Part shown: one piece after another, positions 1 to 11,643 of the stretch
How the letters are laid out: the number at the start of each line of letters is the position of its first letter
Numbering within the stretch: the stretch's first letter is position 1
Origin: Sipunculus nudus
Lineage: Eukaryota; Annelida; Sipuncula; Golfingiida; Sipunculidae
Assembly (NCBI GenBank): GCA_026874595.1
Contig: CM049308.1
Span: 43,101,327 to 43,165,326, forward strand
Reading direction: 5' to 3'
Length of the DNA stretch: 64,000 nucleotides
Position numbers and translations under genes: made by a program
The notes under the pieces: generated by a model
What the model saw: the letters and a program-made list of their open reading frames with translations, nothing else
What the model was told of the DNA's origin: nothing
Databases searched by the model: none

Positions 1-1682
1 TTTATAACCATTGTTATATATAAGGATGGATTATTTGTAGCTGAACCTCATTAATATTTTTTATTACCATTATCAGTATTTTTAACATTGGCTTTATAAT
101 ATATTCATATTGCTTCTGCATCCTCATATTTCTTTAATGTTTCTAAATTCGCTAATTTGTACCTTATCCCGTCAATTACATTTCTGACCAGGAGATACCC
201 TTGTCACAAGTTTGTCAGTATACAAGTTCATAATTTTCACCAGGCACTGTGACTCAAAGGTTTCATGTAACAAATGCCTTAAATTTCTGCATCATGTAGC
301 TGACAAAATGCATCCATGATTAATTTCATTTGAGAGGTGCGGTCCGTACCACTATACCAGATATTTGGTATAACTTGGTATAATACCAGGCGGACACAGA
401 CTGCTGCCAGTGCTCCGTGAATGAGTCTGCCAGAGGGGCGGGATGGCGGGGGAGTGAACGTTGTTCTGTTGTCACAGTCGCTGCACCAATCATTGCTACC
501 ACATGACGCCTCGTCATTAAGTGCCCCGTTGTTGTGTGGCGTGATGCTAAACTAAAATGAATGTGGTCATAAAATCGCCAAGCCAGCCATTTAGCGGGGC
601 CAGTTAAACACTCGGGCCGCTTCCCAAGTCCAATGGGGACTGTGTATCAGCATATATCAAAATGTATGACACCTATAATGGAAAACATCTGCGAGTGTGT
701 GGAATCTTCAAACGGAATCGGAAAACTGGTGTGAAGTATACGTTAACCTGGGGTTATAGTGGATCCAACCTCATACTCGCACTATTTCACTTGGGAATTT
801 TTTAGTGCCCGCTGATAGACCTTTTTTAAACTGAATATTACAGATGAAGTGATTTATTTTTTGTGGAGCCACTTTTATATTTAGAGCTGCAGAAAAGGCC
901 TATCGTGTCAAAATACCAAAAAATCGGACAGACATAAACTAAATGTACATGTTTTATGCTTTGCTAAACAGATAAGGTGTTGTTACAGTGCAATAATGAA
1001 TTACAGCAGGCATTTACATGTGCCGTAGCGAGTCTGTGTAATATTCTAGCAGATCCATGGAAATGGTTTTGTTATAAACATCAGGTCAGAAATGTTACAT
1101 CTTCTTATTAACAGGATACGCGAGTATGCATGGTTCAAAATACATAATATAGGTATAAAAAGATATGGGAATCATGCAGTCAGTGTTAATAACGTCGTGT
1201 GTTTTGCTGCACCTTAAGACTTATATACCCAGGAAAAAACAACAACTTACATGACACGTGATAGCCCTGACATTGATTCATTTTATCAACATACAAATCG
1301 TATATCACTCCTAAAATGTTCGTGAACGGCGGTATTTCAGCTTAGGAATTGTATAATCATAATCTAGATAAAAGCTGCTATATTTTTTTAGTTGTAAATC
1401 ATTACCAACACCATGTATATGCAGGCTTATATAAAAGACAAACGACGAACATGAATGTTCATTTATTTAGAGAGGACTACAATACTCTAGTCTTGACAAG
1501 GCTTCCACATGGCACTATAAACCGAGCGTAATATTTGAGCAAAGTTAATGAATCTAAAACTATGTAAGACGGATATTGGTAAAGAGACGTCCATGTTATA
1601 TTTGTATTTTTGCTCAGTATACGTTTGTTTGATAAGCCTGTTGTTTATTTCATATTTAACACTTAATTGTTCATTGTAACAT
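1..1682. other. AT-rich stretch without a recognisable gene
   Basis: No reading frame longer than about 80 codons, no family I or II terminus and no RNA gene was recognised. The part at 320-640 is richer in G+C and holds a small imperfect hairpin around 355-395 (TATACCAGATATTTGGTATA). It could be a decayed mobile element or a regulatory patch; nothing decides it. Confidence 0.5.
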
Positions 1683-1685
1683 TCA

Positions 1686-2745
1686 GGTATCACGGCAGAG
1701 ACAAATGAATGGCCTACGATCCTCACATACGTTAAGATATCTAGGCAGAGACGAATGAATGATCTACGGGCCTCACTAACATTAAGATATCACGGCAGAG
1801 ACGAATGGCCCGCGGTCCTTGTACTATTATTTAGGTATCACAGTAGAGACGAATGGCCCGCGGTCCTTATACTAACATAAAAGGATCAAGGCAGAGACAA
1901 AAGGTCCGCGGTCCTTATAGTAATATTAAGGTATCAAGGCAGTGACGAATTGCCCGCGGTCCTTATACTTACAAAAAGGGATAAAGGCAGAGATGAATGG
2001 CTCGCGGTCCTTATACTAACATAAAGGGATCAAGGCAGAGACGGATGGCCCGCGGTCCTTATACTAACATTAAGGTATCAAGGCAGAGACGGATGGCCCG
2101 CAGTCCTTATACTAACATAAAGGCAGAGATGAATGGCCCGCGGTCCTTATACTAACATTAAGGTATCAAGGCAGAGACGGATGGCCCGCAGTCCTTGTAC
2201 TAACATAAAGGGATCAAGGCAGAGACGAATGGCCGCGGTCCTTATACTAATATTAAGGTATCAAGGCAGAGATGAATGGCCCACGGTCCTTATACTAACA
2301 TAAAGGGATCAAGGCAGAGACGAATGGCCCGCGGTCCTTAACATTAAGGGATCAAGGCAGAAACAAATGGTCCACGGTCCTTTTACTAATATTCAGGTAT
2401 CAAGGCAGAGACGAAGGGCCCGGTTTCCTCATACAAATATTAAGGTATCAAGGCAGAGACGAATGGCCCGGGTTCCTCATACAAATATTAAGGTATCAAG
2501 GCAGAGACGAACGGCCCGCGGTCCTAATATTATCATTAAGGTATCAAGGAAAACAAAAATGGCCCGCGGTCCTAATACTAATATAAGGCATCACAGCAGA
2601 GACGAATGGCCCACGGTCATAATATTAATATAAGGTATCACGGCGGAGACGAATGTCCCGCGGTCATTATACCAACACTGAGGTATCGCGACTAATGCAA
2701 ATGAGTGTCCTCGCAGTCCTTTTGCTAACATTTAGGTATCACTGC
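1686..2745. repeat. Minisatellite, about 48-bp unit, about 22 copies
   Basis: The unit reads roughly AAGGTATCAAGGCAGAGACG, then AATGGCCCGCGGTCCTTAT, then ACTAACATT, and recurs about every 48 bp. In the centre (about 1885-2350) units beginning AAGGGATCAAG tend to alternate with units beginning AAGGTATCAAG, which suggests a dimer of about 97 bp. Both flanks are more diverged than the centre, as expected if unequal exchange homogenises the middle. Each unit carries the SacII core CCGCGG or a one-base variant. The 88-codon frame at 2367-2633 is only the repeat read through, because 48 is divisible by three. Confidence 0.95.
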
Positions 2746-3325
2746 AAACGTAAATGTATAACTTGAGGTTTTCATCCAGGTCTAACATTAACATTATATA
2801 TCATCAAGTCTAAGTATCGTCAAAATACCTTGGTTTAATTTAGCTTTAAAATATATTCTGTCATGAAAATTAACCCCTCTGTTATACAAACATATTTTGA
2901 ATCCCATGATATCCTCATTTGATCAGCTATATATAAATAAAAGTTTTCGTTGTTCGTCTGAAAATTTTAAAATTTAAGGTAAAATAGTCATTTTTACAAG
3001 AAAACGCGATATATCTTGCAATTAGTATGCATTTGACAATAACATTAACTCAAAATGCATACAAATATCTCCAGGCATTGCTTTTTAATTGTATATGTAT
3101 CTTCTTCATTCTTCTTAAACATTAATGTTAACAAGTGACCCACGTGTCATAACGCTGAGCTGAATTTGACAAATGGGCGAGGCATGTACTCATTATTGAT
3201 GTTATGATCTGGTGAAATAAATTTTCATAGCACCTTGAACGATTGGTACACTTCCAGCATCAAAATAACTTGTTTTTGCCCACAGATCTTTGACAATAGG
3301 TAACAGCAACCTTCAGTGACTGTGT

Positions 3326-3329
<4 letters not shown>
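2746..3329. other. AT-rich spacer
   Basis: No gene seen. It contains the isolated family I 3' end on the minus strand at 3131-3165. Confidence 0.5.
3131..3165 (-). mobile_element. Lone family I 3' terminus
   Basis: Read on the minus strand it gives CAGCTCAGCG, then TATGACACGTGGGTCACTTGT, a close variant of the family I 3' end with its near-palindromic GACCCATGGGTC. No matching 5' end is visible on the minus strand before the plus-strand copy at 3539, so it is a truncated remnant. Confidence 0.55.

Positions 3330-3385
<56 letters not shown>
3330..3385. repeat. (TA)n microsatellite
   Basis: Uninterrupted TA dinucleotides over about 56 bp, followed at 3432-3470 by shorter AT-rich blocks. Confidence 0.95.
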
Positions 3386-3387
<2 letters not shown>

Positions 3388-3538
3388 TAAGACACATAGA
3401 TATACCTTTTTTCAGCGACATATTCAACTATATATATATATAATCATATATAATTATATATAATTAATCATTTTTCAAATAGTTATGTTTCAAAAAATAA
3501 GTTATTTTGTGATTTCTAAGCAAGGTTTAGATATAACA

Positions 3539-5636
3539 TTTTTAGCTCAGCTGACTGAAAATCATCTGAGCTATAGCGATCACTCTTTGTCCGTCTGTCC
3601 GTCCGTTCACCAGGCACAAATCGTAACCGCTGGACCTAGAATCTTGTAACTTGGCATTCTGAGAGGTCCATGAAAAATCTCCTTGGAAACCAGAAATTAG
3701 GTCTCTGTTACCCATATCCTTTGAGCTATGGGGCCCCAAAGTACCCCCCAGAATAGTAAAAAATTTCATACAAAAACTTCAATATCTCATTAACTACATC
3801 ACTGATGGTCATGATTTTTGGCATACATATTGATTAAGAGATGGTCCATCAGTTCCTGCAGAATGGTGGCGCCACCTGTATTTTTTTTTCAAATTTTCAC
3901 AATTTTTTAACTCTATTATTGAGACCTTTAAAAATGTGAACATCTGTTAACAGGGCACAAATCGTGAAGACTGGACCTAGAATTTTCATTCTTGACACAG
4001 TGAGAGACCTATGAAATATCTCCATTGAAACCTGAAATAAGGTCTCTGTTGCTCATATCCTTTGAGCTGTGGGACTCCCAATTACCCCCCAGAATAATAG
4101 AAAATTTGATCGAAACAAACTGCAACATCTCAATAACTACAACACTGATTGTCATGATTTTTGGCATACATATTGATCAAGAGTTGTTCCATCAGTTCCT
4201 GCAGAATGGTGGCGCCACCTGTATTTTTTCAAATTTTCACAATTTTTTTTCTCTATTATTGAGACCTTTAAGGATGTAGTTATCTGTTAACAGGGTACAA
4301 ATCGTAACGACTGGACCTAGAATCTTCATTCTTGACACAGTGAGAGACCTATGAAAAGTCACCATGGAAACCTGAAATTAGGTCTCTGTTACCCATATCC
4401 CTTGAGCTATGGCACTCCAAAGTACAGCTCAGAATAATGGAAAATTTGATACAAAAGCTGAAGTATCTGAACAACTAATTCAGAGATCACCATAATTGTT
4501 TGCATGGATATTGATCATGGAGTGTTTCATCAGTTTCTGCAGACTGGTGGCACAATCTGTATTTGTTCGGGTTTTTTTTACGAATTTTTTTCTCTATTTT
4601 TGAGACCTTTAAAGATATGAACATCTGTTAACAGGGCACAAATCATAACAACTGGACCTAGAATCTTCATTCTTGACACACAGGGAGACCGATGACGAAA
4701 AAACTTGTTTACTTGCATAACTGGGAAACTGGTTAAACGGTCCAAATGACCGAAAACGCAAGTAAAAGGGCTTTGCGTCTCGAAGTAAAGTCGTTCACAA
4801 TGATCGAGTTCGGCTCTCGAATGGCATGGCTGGATCTCCGCTGCTGGGATCGGTAGAGGGAATGCGGGTTGCTTCGGGCTTTGTGGCTGTGGGTGCTGTA
4901 GCTTTCTAACAAGGACTTCAACCCTGGAGAGAAGAGGGTGCCCCCTATGGCTCCTTGCTTGGCTTGGCGTGGCACTGCGACTGTTGGCTCAGAGAACGTG
5001 CTTAAGGAGCGCACAGGGCTGAGGTCTTGACCGCAGCAACCTGTAGCTGCTCGATGAGCGTATACTTCTTTAGGCTTGGCTTAGAGACCCATGAAAAGTC
5101 TCCATGGAAACCTGAAATTAGGTCTCTGTTACCCATATCCTTTAAGCTATATGGCTCCAAAATACCCCAAGAATAATGAAAAATTTGATACAAAAGCTGC
5201 AGTATCTTTATAACTACAACACTGATGGTCATGATTTTTGGCATACATATTGATCATGAGGTGTCCCATCAGTTTCTGCAGACTAGTTGCGCCACCTCTA
5301 TTTTTTTCCAAATTTTTACGAATTTTTTTCTCTATTTTTGAGACCTTTAAAGATGTCAACAGGGAACAAATCGTAACAACTGGACCTAGAATCTTCATTC
5401 TTGTCATGCAAGGAGGCACATGAAAAGTGCCTGTGGAAACCTGAAATTAGGTCTCTGTTTCCCAAATCCTTCAAGCTACAGCACTCCGAAGTATCCCTCA
5501 GAATAATGGAAAATTTGATACAAAAGCTGAAGTATCTGAACAACTAATGCAGAGGTCAGCATGATTCTTTGCATGGATATTGATCATTAAGCGTTTTTAT
5601 TAGTTTCTGCAGACTGGTGGAGCCACCTGTATTTTT
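3539..5636 (+). repeat. Tandem array, unit about 338 bp, core of family I copy a
   Basis: The landmark CAGGGCACAAATCGT recurs at about 3952, 4292, 4633 and 5361; the steps are 340, 341 and 728 bp, the last being one unit plus a 393-bp insert. Each unit also carries CTGGACCTAGAATCTTCATT, GAAACCTGAAATTAGGTCTC and GGTGGCGCCACC or a decayed form (about 3864, 4207, 4544, 5282, 5612). Short overlapping frames on both strands are by-products of the repeat. Confidence 0.85.
4691..5083. mobile_element. GC-rich 393-bp insert of unknown family in the tandem array
   Basis: The array is perfectly periodic except here, where 393 extra bases separate two copies of GAGACC (4685-4690 and 5084-5089), which look like a target-site duplication. 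The insert is clearly richer in G+C than its host, has no obvious terminal inverted repeats and no poly-A tail. On the minus strand it is open for 93 codons (4733-5014), a basic, serine- and arginine-rich string with no motif I recognise. It could be a short retroposon, a small DNA transposon or a retroposed transcript fragment. Confidence 0.6.
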
Positions 5637-7092
5637 GTATCCGCCAAAACGAAGTTTTGCGGATACTACGTTTTTTCCGGGGTTCCGCCGATGCCGCCGC
5701 CGTGTTCATTTCCAGAGAACTCCTCAGAGACTACTGAACCGATTTTTCCGAAACTAACACCTATTATCGGGTCACATGTGAACTGGTGCTTACCAATTTG
5801 CGTTGACCTCTGACCTTTCCTCTCTGCCCAGCGTCCATTTGTGCATCTGTTTCCACACATAAACCCTCATATCTCTGGAACCGTTTGACCGATCAGGAAA
5901 AAAATTTTATACAAATGTAGCCCTTGGATAGCTTTATAACATACACAAAAAATGGTGGCGCCACTGCAACTGTTTGCACAGTGGCCATCTGTTCATCTGC
6001 TTTGGGTTAAAATCACTCATATCGCTGTAGTGAATTGACTAATTCGCCTGAAATTCGGCATGCGTATACATCCTGAAGCTTTCTTGATTTCATGACAGGT
6101 GGCGCCACCTACATTCACGTTCACGCTGGAGACATCCAAGCTCATATCTCGGGAACCGTTTGACAGATTGGGCCAAAATTTTGCATGTTTATAGATCTCA
6201 CGTAGCTCTTTATCATACGCAAAACTGGTGGCGCCACCTGCAACCATTTTTGCATAGCGTCCGTCTTTTTGTCTGCCGTGGGATAATATCACTCATATCT
6301 CGGCAGTGGTTTGACATATCTGCCTAAAATTTTGTAGTTTTTTACATCCTGGACAGCTTTCTTGATTTTGACAGGTGGCGCCACCTACATTCTAGTTTAC
6401 GCTGCAGACATCCAAGCTCATATCTCGGGAACCGTTAGACCGATTGGGCCAAAATTTTGCATGTGTATAAATCTCACATAGGTCTTTATCATACACAGAA
6501 CTGGAGGGGCCACCTGCAACCATTGTTGCACAGCGTCTGTCTGTTTGTCTGCCGTGGGCTAAAATCACTCATATACATGTAGTGGTTTGACATAACTGCC
6601 TAAAATTTTGCAGGTCTATACATCTTGGATAGCTTTCTGGATTTTGTGGCAGGTGGTGCCGACCCTACATTTATGTTTATGCTGCAGACATCCAGGCTTG
6701 TATCTCGGGAACCGTTTGACCCATTGGAACAAAATTGTGCATGTGTTTAGATCTCACATAGGTCTTTATCATACACAGAACTGGAGGGGCCACCTGCAAC
6801 CATTTTTGCACAGCGTCTGTCTGTTTGTCTGCCATGGGCTAAAATCACTCATATACATGTAGTGGTTTGACTTTTCTGCCTAAAGTTTCGCATATGTATA
6901 CAACTTGGACAGCTTTCTGGATTTGTGGTAGGTGGCACAACCTACATACACATTTAGGCTGCAGACATCCATGCTAATATGCAACACACCTCACTCTATT
7001 TCCCCTTGCCACTCAATCCATGCCTCACTTCACCCGTTCCACTCTGATTTTGGCGGATACACGTAGTCGCTTGTCGACTACCCGTTTTCTAG
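5637..7092 (+). mobile_element. Family II element, copy 1 (about 1.46 kb, palindrome array)
   Basis: The 5' end GTATCCGCCAAAACGAAG is followed at once by TTTTGCGGATAC, so the first 30 bases can fold back. The 3' end is ATTTTGGCGGATACACGTAG, then the hairpin GTAGTCG-CTTGT-CGACTAC, then CCGTTTT and CTAG before a T-rich flank. The core has about four dimers of about 278 bp. GGTGGCGCCACC or a variant occurs at 5954, 6098, 6227, 6374, 6503, 6652, 6783 and 6931, steps 144, 129, 147, 129, 149, 131, 148. It sits inside a family I unit, whose sequence resumes at 7093. No protein is encoded. Confidence 0.85.
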
Positions 7093-7358
7093 TTTTTAAA
7101 GTTTACGCATTTTTTCTCTATTTTTGAGATATATAAATACAGACACAATCTTGGCCTGTTGGTTAATCTGTTTGAGGCTTCAGTTAAATGGGTATATACT
7201 ACCATTCTAATGATAAAATTTCCTTTTGCGAATCTCTTCCCAGTCAGCTTATCGTCATGACCCATGGGTCACTTGTTTAGTAATTAGATCCAATGTCTTT
7301 AGTTCTATTTATTAATATATTTCATTTGCAATATTATAATATTATTCTCTGAAAAGTT

Positions 7359-7401
7359 GGGGGGGGGGGGATGATTACATTGATTACCCCCCCCCCCCCC
7401 C
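7359..7401. repeat. G12 tract facing a C15 tract
   Basis: G at 7359-7370 and C at 7387-7401 with 16 bases between. The two could pair in a hairpin, or the strands could form a G-quadruplex. The pair marks the left limit of the minus-strand family I copy. Confidence 0.9.
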
Positions 7402-9034
7402 TTATTGACGCACCTGGCAACCTTATGTAAGGTTTCTTAGAAGATTTCACCAGGAATTCCCTAGATGCTAAGTTAGAAGTTTCAACATCAGACGTGTCCA
7501 TCTGACTTATAGGGCACTCATTATCTGTCTTGGTGCTCATTGTCATATTTTTGGGCAGTCGCTTGCAGAATATTGGTCACCATGACCGAGTTTTAGGTTT
7601 CAGAGGAGATGTGGTAGAATTCTTCGGATGTTGTGTGGGAACATCTACTTCCTAGGCCTAATGGTTACAATTAGTGCCCTGCCTGACTGTCTGTGAGCTC
7701 AAAATCATGTTTTATGGCCAGTAGCTCACAGGACAGAGGTTACCATGACCTAATTTCACGTTTACAACGAGAAATGAACAAGACATTCCTGGTCCAGTCC
7801 TTGATGTTATTTTTGAAGTGTCTAGGTCCTATAGATACAAGTTGTGCCGTGTCTGACTACTCCAAATAATGTTAGTTGCTAGTCGCTCGCAAAATAAATG
7901 TCATCGTGACCTATAGCTGTAGGTTTCAAAGAAAATTTGTCCAGAACCTCCCTTGATGTTGTATTAGAAGAATGTTGGCCTAACGGGTACAATTTGAGTC
8001 CATCTGACTTTCAGAATGCTCAAATCATGTTGTTCCTTCTAGCCTACAGAATATAGGCTACGGTGACCTGATTTCATGTTTCCAAGGACATTTATCCAGG
8101 ACCTCCCTGAATGTAATATTAGAAGATCCTACACCAGAATTTGTGCCCCTTCTGACCCTCTGGGTGCTCAACCATGTTTTCGGCCAGTAGCTCGTAAGAT
8201 ATAGGTCACCATGACATAATTTCAGGTTTCCGAAGAGTTTTACCTCGGACCTCCCGGGATGTACAGTTAGAAGTTTCTAGGTCCTAGGGTTACCGTTTGT
8301 GACCTTTTAACGTCCGGACTGCTTCATTTTAACATATCAAAATAGAGGAAAAATGCATTAAAAGAGAAAAATAAAGGTGGCGCCACCACTCTTCAGGAAC
8401 TGATCAAACACTCCATGATCAATATGCATGGAAGGAATCATGGCAATTAATGCATCAATGCATTAGTTTTCAGATCCTGGAACTTTGCATCAAATTTGTA
8501 ATTATTCTGGGGCGCAATAATAAGTGCCGTTTCTCAGAGAATGTAGGTCGCAGTGACCTTATTTCAAGTATTTTAAGGACCACCTGGATGTCAAGTTAGA
8601 AGATTCTAGGTCTAACCATAAAGTTTTGTGCCCTGTCTGACTGCCCGGGTGCTTAAAATCATGTTTTTGTACAGGAGCTCATAGAATATAGGTCGCCATG
8701 ACCTAAATTCAGGTTTCCATTGAGATTTGCCCGAGACTTCCCAGGATGTGCAGTTAGAAGATTCTAGGCCAAATGGATACCATTTGTTCTATATTATAGT
8801 TTTAACTGCCAGACACCTTCATTTGAAGGTCTCAAAAATAGAAAACAAAATGCGTAAAAAGTAGTGGCGCCACCAGGCTTCGATAACTGATGAAACACTT
8901 TTTATGGGCCTCTGCGGATGTTCAGTAAGAAATTTCTAGGTCCAGTGGTTATGCTTTGTGCCCTGTTAACGAGCATCCAGACGGACAAAGAGTGTTACTA
9001 TGGCTTAGATAACTTTCAGTCAGCTGAGCTAGAA
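7402..9034 (-). mobile_element. Family I element, copy b, 3'-truncated, minus strand
   Basis: On the minus strand it begins at 9034 with CTAGCTCAGCTGACTGAAAG, then ACTCTTTGTCCGTCTGGATG and repeated units with GGTCACTGTGACCTATATTC-type and GATTTTGAGCACCC-type landmarks. GGTGGCGCCACC-like palindromes occur at about 8379 and 8863. The 3' palindromic end is missing; the repeat fades out near the G/C tracts at 7359-7401. Confidence 0.7.
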
Positions 9035-10080
9035 ATAATGACAATATAACCAATAATTCTTTGTTAATACGATCTTTAACTGCTTTATAAAAGAGAATAT
9101 CAAGAAAGAAAACACATTTTAGATTTTCATTTCAAATATATGTGCAAACTTGAAAAGCTTTATTCCTGCATGATAGTTTGTGAGAAATATCCCTCTAAAC
9201 TTTGTGTGATTGACTAAAATGCTGTTATAAGGAAATGGTCAAAAACTGAGTAAAAGAGTAATTTTTTTGTCCGAGTTGGACAACTGAAACTGAATGGAAG
9301 CGACAGTTGTGTAACATGGATCCATATTATTATTATTACATTTTCCATTGAATTACTCTATAACCATTTATCATGTGTAAAAACGTGCATGGTTTTAATG
9401 CAAATTGTCAAGTCTGTAATTGTCAAACAATGAAGGGACTGAGCGTATGATCCCAGCTTGTGTCTGCTTATGAAGATAAGGAGTACTTAAGTTCTAAAGA
9501 CATGCCATGGAAGGTCACAATCTTAGATGTAACGAACTGTTCACTGTCATTTGGTGGCAAGTCATTAATTGAAGAATGTGGTGATTTGCTTTGGACATAC
9601 GTGCAGCTTTGTATACACTCAATAGGGGATTGACAAATCATGTAAAATGCTTCTTTTTATTCATAATGATCAACTCTATCGTCAATATCACAATTTTGTG
9701 ACAAGGTGGGTACCACAATCACCTATGAGATTTATCGGTGACAGCCATTGGTCCATCCTTTAGCACCTCACACATCGTGGCTGTGATTTCCAGGTAGTAC
9801 GCCTTTTCATCAAGACAGGTCCTGAAAGAATCCCTGAAGAGACCACTTGTTACCTATAAGTTACAGGGTAAAGACAGGATTTGGTATCTTATAAATTAAG
9901 AGGTCTGACCTTTAGCAGGCTATATTCTAGCGTTTAAACTGAAAAGCGACTTGATTTCTGGTTGCTGAAAGCATACTTTGTGTTACTGATCGAATACGAA
10001 GTGTGGACCAACAACAGTATAACACTATCAATAACATCAATTCAAACCTAGTTTCATACATGATGGAAATGTAATACACA
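9035..10080. other. Unassigned AT-rich sequence
   Basis: No open frame, repeat family or RNA gene was recognised in this kilobase. Confidence 0.5.
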
Positions 10081-10283
10081 GAAGTGGGTCCAGGGAAGGG
10101 GCAAAGGAGTCCGGACCCAGCCTCCTTTTTTTAGCCACCGCAACCTTTTTTAGGGGTTTAAGACCAATTTTTGAGGACTGGAACCCCCCCCCCCTTTCCA
10201 GACCTGGGGACATTTTTTAGGGTTTTGTCTTAAGTGTTGTTGGGCTTGACCCCTCCCTTTCTTAAATCATTGACCCGCCCCTG
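10081..10283 (+). repeat. C-tract repeat, copy 1
   Basis: Shares the order GGGTCCAGGG, TTTTAGCCACCGCAACC, AGGGGTTTAAGACC, C11 (10184-10194), CCAGACCTGGGGACATTTTT and TGACCCGCCCCTG with the copies at 15602 and 49238. It looks like a short dispersed, non-coding element. Confidence 0.7.
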
Positions 10284-10389
10284 TTACTTTCAAAATAGAT
10301 AATCAGTTACAATACAAATAGATTTAAACCAGCTTGATATAAATTAAATAATTACTTTGTAACGTCGCCAGAGTGGCCCAAATTCTTTT

Positions 10390-10836
10390 AATGTGATTTT
10401 TAAGCTTGCATGCGGACGTTTTGTAAAACCAAGTCGGATGCCTACTAAATCCTATAGGTCTCACCTCGTTTCGTCTGAGGTTCACCACGTTCGCGAAGTG
10501 TTTAGCCTTAGTCTTTGGACACCATGGATGGATGTGGGTGAAACACCCCGGGTGGATATGATTAGAGGTGTTAACGGTGGGAACTGGGCCATAGCAAATC
10601 CTCTTTATCGCCCCAGAATGTGGCCAGTTGCCGTAGGAACGTGAAAAAGCTGAAGTGTTTACCTTGCACTATCGTAGATAGCAATAGCGTAGTGAGAACG
10701 TCTCGAAGAGCAAGGAAGAACTGGTCTGTCATTGTTCTACTTCGCAAACCACGTTTTATCGTAGGAGAACGTTGTAATAACCATCGCAGTGCTTTAGCAT
10801 TGACGTATACATCAACGTATAAAGCTAGCATTCCAT
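10390..10836. other. GC-richer stretch with overlapping frames on both strands
   Basis: Frames of 83 and 104 codons on plus and 114 on minus overlap here. None resembles a family I know, and the G+C content makes such frames likely by chance. The stretch leads directly into the CGTATGCGTATGCAG repeats that border the next element, so it may be part of it. Confidence 0.35.
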
Positions 10837-10884
10837 GTATGCGTATATGTAGTACGTATGCGTATGCAGCAGGGCGTATGCGTA

Positions 10885-11463
10885 AGGGTGCCTTTCCATA
10901 CATGGGGGCCCCCACGCGGATACCGCACGGTTGAAATCCAACAAGTGTTTTATGATTGTCCCCCTTTCCATACGTGCGGGCCCCCGCGCGGGTCCCGCAT
11001 GCGGATCCAGCAGTGTTGGATCTCTGCGGGGGCCCGCATGCGGATGCTACATGTATATATCAGTAGCAGGTATGTGTCCTTGTCTTTTAAAAGAAAAAGG
11101 AGCTGGTAGAGCTTATAAGCCTGCTTAAGGAAATATACGACCAGTCTTCATTTAGATACGGCCCGGGGCCAGTTCTAGTTAGAGTGTGACAGGAAATAGC
11201 CACCATTTAAGCCTGGCAGATGAGATACGATATTAATTCGCTTCAATCTGCCTCATCAGTTAGTATAAATATTGTTTACACTAATATTTTCTTAACACAT
11301 TACTCTAAAATTTGAGAAATTATGATTATTAGTGCATGCTTATATCTAAATTAATGGGTCACCCGCATGCGGGGACCCGCACATATGGAAAGGTACTCTC
11401 CACATGCGGGGACCCGCGCAGATCCCGCGGGGGTGAAAAGCCGCATGTATGGAAAGGCACCCT
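10885..11463. mobile_element. GC-rich element with 20-bp terminal inverted repeats, 579 bp
   Basis: AGGGTGCCTTTCCATACATG at 10885-10904 is the exact reverse complement of 11444-11463. Both ends then carry several short palindromic pieces of the type CCCGCATGCGGGG, while the centre (about 11040-11340) is AT-rich and non-coding. This is the layout of a non-autonomous DNA transposon or foldback element. Both flanks carry CATTCCATRTATGYG and CGTATGCGTATGCAGC, so the flanking sequence is itself directly repeated. Confidence 0.7.
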
Positions 11464-11583
11464 GAAGGTGGCATTCCATATATGTGCGTATGCAGTACGT
11501 ATGCGTTATGTGTATGCGTATGCAGCTGGGAATCGGACACATTACATTCTCTTGGAGTGATTCCATACATCCGTAAGCAGCAC

Positions 11584-11594
11584 GTATATATATG

Positions 11595-11639
<45 letters not shown>
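11584..11639. repeat. (TA)n tract left of the LTR-like insert
   Basis: TA dinucleotides with a TATGTATG interruption; the LTR-like element begins directly at its right edge. Confidence 0.9.

Positions 11640-11643
<4 letters not shown>

Larger units (their letters stand above)
3539..7277 (+). mobile_element. Family I element, copy a (Helitron-like, non-autonomous), with nested inserts
   Basis: Starts with T5 then AGCTCAGCTGACTGAAAATC at 3539 and ends with CAGCTTATCG, TCATGACCCATGGGTCACTTGTTT at 7245-7277 (two adjoining pieces). The original element was interrupted twice: by a GC-rich 393-bp insert (4691-5083) and by a complete family II element (5637-7092). Without these it is about 1.9 kb. 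The core is a tandem array of about 338-bp units. It has no coding capacity. The conserved ends, the palindrome close to the 3' end and the tandem core resemble Helentron-associated elements of bivalves; that assignment is inference. Confidence 0.75.

Noticed and set aside
2367-2633. 88-codon frame of repeated VSRQRR-type peptides
   Set aside because: It is the 48-bp minisatellite read in one frame; 48 is a multiple of three.
1686-2745. CRISPR-like array
   Set aside because: Repeats are contiguous without unique spacers and the DNA is clearly eukaryotic.
10571-10934. Frames of 114 (minus) and 104 (plus) codons that overlap
   Set aside because: Opposite-strand overlap in GC-richer DNA next to a GC-rich transposon; no recognisable motif and no splice context.
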